From an uncultured Candidatus Saccharibacteria bacterium (GTDB lineage Bacteria > Patescibacteriota > Saccharimonadia > Saccharimonadales > Saccharimonadaceae): a stretch of DNA of 6,334 nt. Made by a program: the position numbers and the translations under genes. The stretch covers positions 1 through 6,334 of the forward strand of contig CAOQYN010000032.1 of the NCBI GenBank assembly GCA_948514425.1, read 5' to 3'. Shown here piece after piece: positions 5,852 through 6,334 of the stretch. The notes under the pieces are model-generated. The model saw only the letters and a program-made list of their open reading frames with translations, did no database searches and was not told the origin of the DNA. Within the stretch, counting starts at the first letter, position 1. Every line of letters starts with the position of its first letter.

Positions 5852-5880
5852 TTGACATTATGCACCTTGTGATATAAAAT
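5852..5880 (+). promoter_or_regulatory. Strong plus-strand promoter with no protein gene behind it
   Basis: TTGACA (5852-5857, 6 of 6), a 17-bp spacer, and TAAAAT (5875-5880, 5 of 6), preceded by an A/T-rich segment (GAAAATTAAA). The predicted start is about 5887. It is the only good promoter on the plus strand of this window, and it points at a terminator rather than a protein gene. Confidence 0.75.
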
Positions 5881-5886
5881 AGATAA

Positions 5887-5960
5887 GACCTTAAGCATCA
5901 TAACTGCGAGGCTGCTTAAAGTTAAATCATGTCAAAATATCCCTTTTACGGGGTATTTTT
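5887..5960 (+). ncRNA. Candidate small RNA, about 74 nt
   Basis: It is defined by the promoter at 5852-5880 and the intrinsic terminator at 5934-5960. A 7-bp stem TTAAGCA / TGCTTAA (5891-5897 with 5913-5919) carries a 15-nt loop, followed by an A/T-rich single-stranded stretch and the terminator hairpin. I recognise no known family (not tmRNA, 6S, SRP, RNase P or a common riboswitch). A 24-codon frame from ATG 5929 lacks a Shine-Dalgarno and runs through the terminator, so it is unlikely to be the product. It could be a trans-acting small RNA or a leader/attenuator remnant. Transcripts from this side and the tRNA unit converge. The gene call is inference from signals. Confidence 0.45.
5934..5960 (+). 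terminator. Intrinsic terminator of the candidate small RNA
   Basis: A 10-bp stem (5934-5943 with 5950-5959, one T-G wobble) with a CCC/GGG core at its top and a 6-nt loop TTTTAC, ending in five T on the plus strand. The outer A-T pairs double as the T tract. The minus-strand copy also ends in TTTT, so it may also stop leftward transcription leaking from the tRNA unit. Confidence 0.75.
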
Positions 5961-6008
5961 AATTCAGCGGACCATCCAGCAGCCTGACTCTAGCAGACTT
6001 TAATGCAC

Positions 6009-6041
6009 AAAAATTCGTTATCCCTCAAAGAGATAACGAAT
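6009..6041 (-). terminator. Intrinsic terminator of the tRNA-Ile/tRNA-Ala unit
   Basis: A perfect 10-bp stem (6013-6022 with 6032-6041) and 9-nt loop, with five T following on the minus strand. It starts 12 nt after the CCA end of tRNA-Ala. It shows that transcription normally stops after the second tRNA and does not continue into a 23S gene. Confidence 0.85.
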
Positions 6042-6053
6042 CACTTTCTAATC

Positions 6054-6130
6054 TGGTGGAGTAACAGGGATTCAAACCCTGGACCTCTGCCTTGCAAAGG
6101 CAGCGCTCTAATCAGCTGAGCTATTACCCC
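6054..6130 (-). tRNA. tRNA-Ala (anticodon TGC)
   Basis: 77 nt with the CCA end encoded. The acceptor stem is 7 bp, including the G3-T70 wobble that is the alanine identity mark. The D arm reads GCTC..GAGC, the anticodon stem CTGCC/GGCAG is perfect around loop TTTGCAA (anticodon at 6094-6096), and the T arm is CAGGG-TTTGAAT-CCCTG. The discriminator base is A. It follows tRNA-Ile after a 9-nt spacer and is clearly co-transcribed with it. No sign of decay. Confidence 0.98.
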
Positions 6131-6139
6131 AGATCTCGC

Positions 6140-6216
6140 TGGTGGGGATATGTGGACTTGAACCACAGACCTCTAAATTATCAGTTTAGCGCTCTAACCA
6201 GCTGAGCTATATCCCC
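6140..6216 (-). tRNA. tRNA-Ile (anticodon GAT)
   Basis: 77 nt with the CCA end encoded. The acceptor stem GGGGATA/TATCCCC is perfect, the anticodon stem CTAAA/TTTAG encloses loop CTGATAA (anticodon at 6180-6182), the T arm is TGTGG-TTCAAGT-CCACA, and the discriminator is A. It is the first gene of the pair. The Ile(GAT)-Ala(TGC) order is the one usually found in 16S-23S spacers, but no rRNA sequence is visible on either side here. Confidence 0.98.
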
Positions 6217-6236
6217 AAAATACACCCCACACCACC

Positions 6237-6265
6237 ATTTTACTGCATTCGCCAATCAAAATCAA
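6237..6265 (-). promoter_or_regulatory. Second promoter candidate closer to tRNA-Ile
   Basis: TTGATT (6260-6265, 4 of 6), a 17-bp spacer and TAAAAT (6237-6242, 5 of 6). The start would fall near 6230, only about 14 nt before the tRNA. With the stronger promoter at 6287-6314 it would form a tandem pair, a common arrangement for stable RNA genes. It is weaker and may be fortuitous. Confidence 0.35.
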
Positions 6266-6286
6266 CCCCTAAATCATCGAAGGTTC

Positions 6287-6314
6287 ATTATAACTATTTA
6301 GAACAACATGTAAA
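6287..6314 (-). promoter_or_regulatory. Main promoter candidate of the tRNA unit
   Basis: TTTACA (6309-6314, 5 of 6), a 16-bp spacer and TATAAT (6287-6292, 6 of 6). The predicted start near 6280 leaves a 5' leader of about 64 nt before tRNA-Ile. This supports a unit separate from any rRNA operon, although 16S could lie beyond the window edge and this could then be an internal promoter. Confidence 0.65.
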
Positions 6315-6334
6315 AATGTAGTTGGTTACATTAT

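Noticed and set aside
5891..5924. H-type pseudoknot (TAACT 5901-5905 with AGTTA 5920-5924) like a small riboswitch
   Set aside because: The connecting loop after the first stem would be 0 nt and the first loop only 3 nt for a 7-bp stem, which is sterically doubtful, and the sequence does not match preQ1 or other known pseudoknot riboswitches.
5929..6003. 24-codon plus-strand frame within the small-RNA region
   Set aside because: It lacks a Shine-Dalgarno, and the intrinsic terminator lies within it, so it would rarely be fully transcribed.
1..6334. Mobile element, phage or CRISPR array
   Set aside because: No transposase, integrase, terminal inverted repeats, target duplications or regularly spaced repeats are present. 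A loose similarity between the first and last about 30 nt (in opposite orientation) is too weak to be called a repeat.

Overview
The window is bacterial, and every supported protein gene and tRNA lies on the minus strand. The most likely source is a host-associated or episymbiotic bacterium of the Candidate Phyla Radiation, with Saccharibacteria (TM7) the best guess. This rests on overall character: a small KGG stress protein, a very large NPCBM / F5-8 type C / Ig-like surface protein and compact, moderately AT-rich DNA. A Firmicute or Mollicute relative cannot be excluded. TGG encodes Trp, and no in-frame TGA occurs in about 1,800 sense codons, so the standard bacterial code applies. That argues against the UGA=Gly lineages (Gracilibacteria, Absconditabacteria) and the UGA=Trp mycoplasmas.

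Layout from right to left, in the direction of transcription. At 6054-6314 there is a self-contained tRNA-Ile(GAT)-tRNA-Ala(TGC) unit with its own promoter(s) and intrinsic terminator, and no rRNA sequence in view. At 5852-5960, on the opposite strand, a near-consensus promoter is followed about 70 bp later by an intrinsic terminator with no credible ORF between them, which makes it a candidate small RNA gene. At 5355-5698 a KGG-repeat stress protein (67 aa) has a very strong promoter, a leader of about 105 nt, a clear Shine-Dalgarno and a 16-bp terminator. At 65-5262 there is a two-gene unit: a small cytosolic-looking HExxH zinc metalloprotease with a C-terminal zinc ribbon (149 aa), whose stop overlaps (GTGA) the first possible start of an exported protein of 1,563-1,579 aa.

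The large protein takes up three quarters of the window. It has a signal peptide, an NPCBM-type carbohydrate-binding module, a long helical region, a Cys/His-containing block resembling a transglutaminase-like (papain-fold) core, a TPR-like helical stretch, two Asp-box-like beta repeats, an F5/8 type C (discoidin) domain, three tandem Ig-like repeats, an acidic linker, and a C-terminal membrane helix with an Arg-rich tail instead of an LPXTG sortase signal. It is best read as a membrane-anchored surface protein that binds glycans and may process protein or glycan on the surface of a host or neighbouring cell.

The parts most worth following up are the Cys/His core of the surface protein, the candidate small RNA locus, and the repeated arrangement of a -10 box exactly 6 nt before an ATG in front of both genes of the two-gene unit, which suggests leaderless mRNAs.
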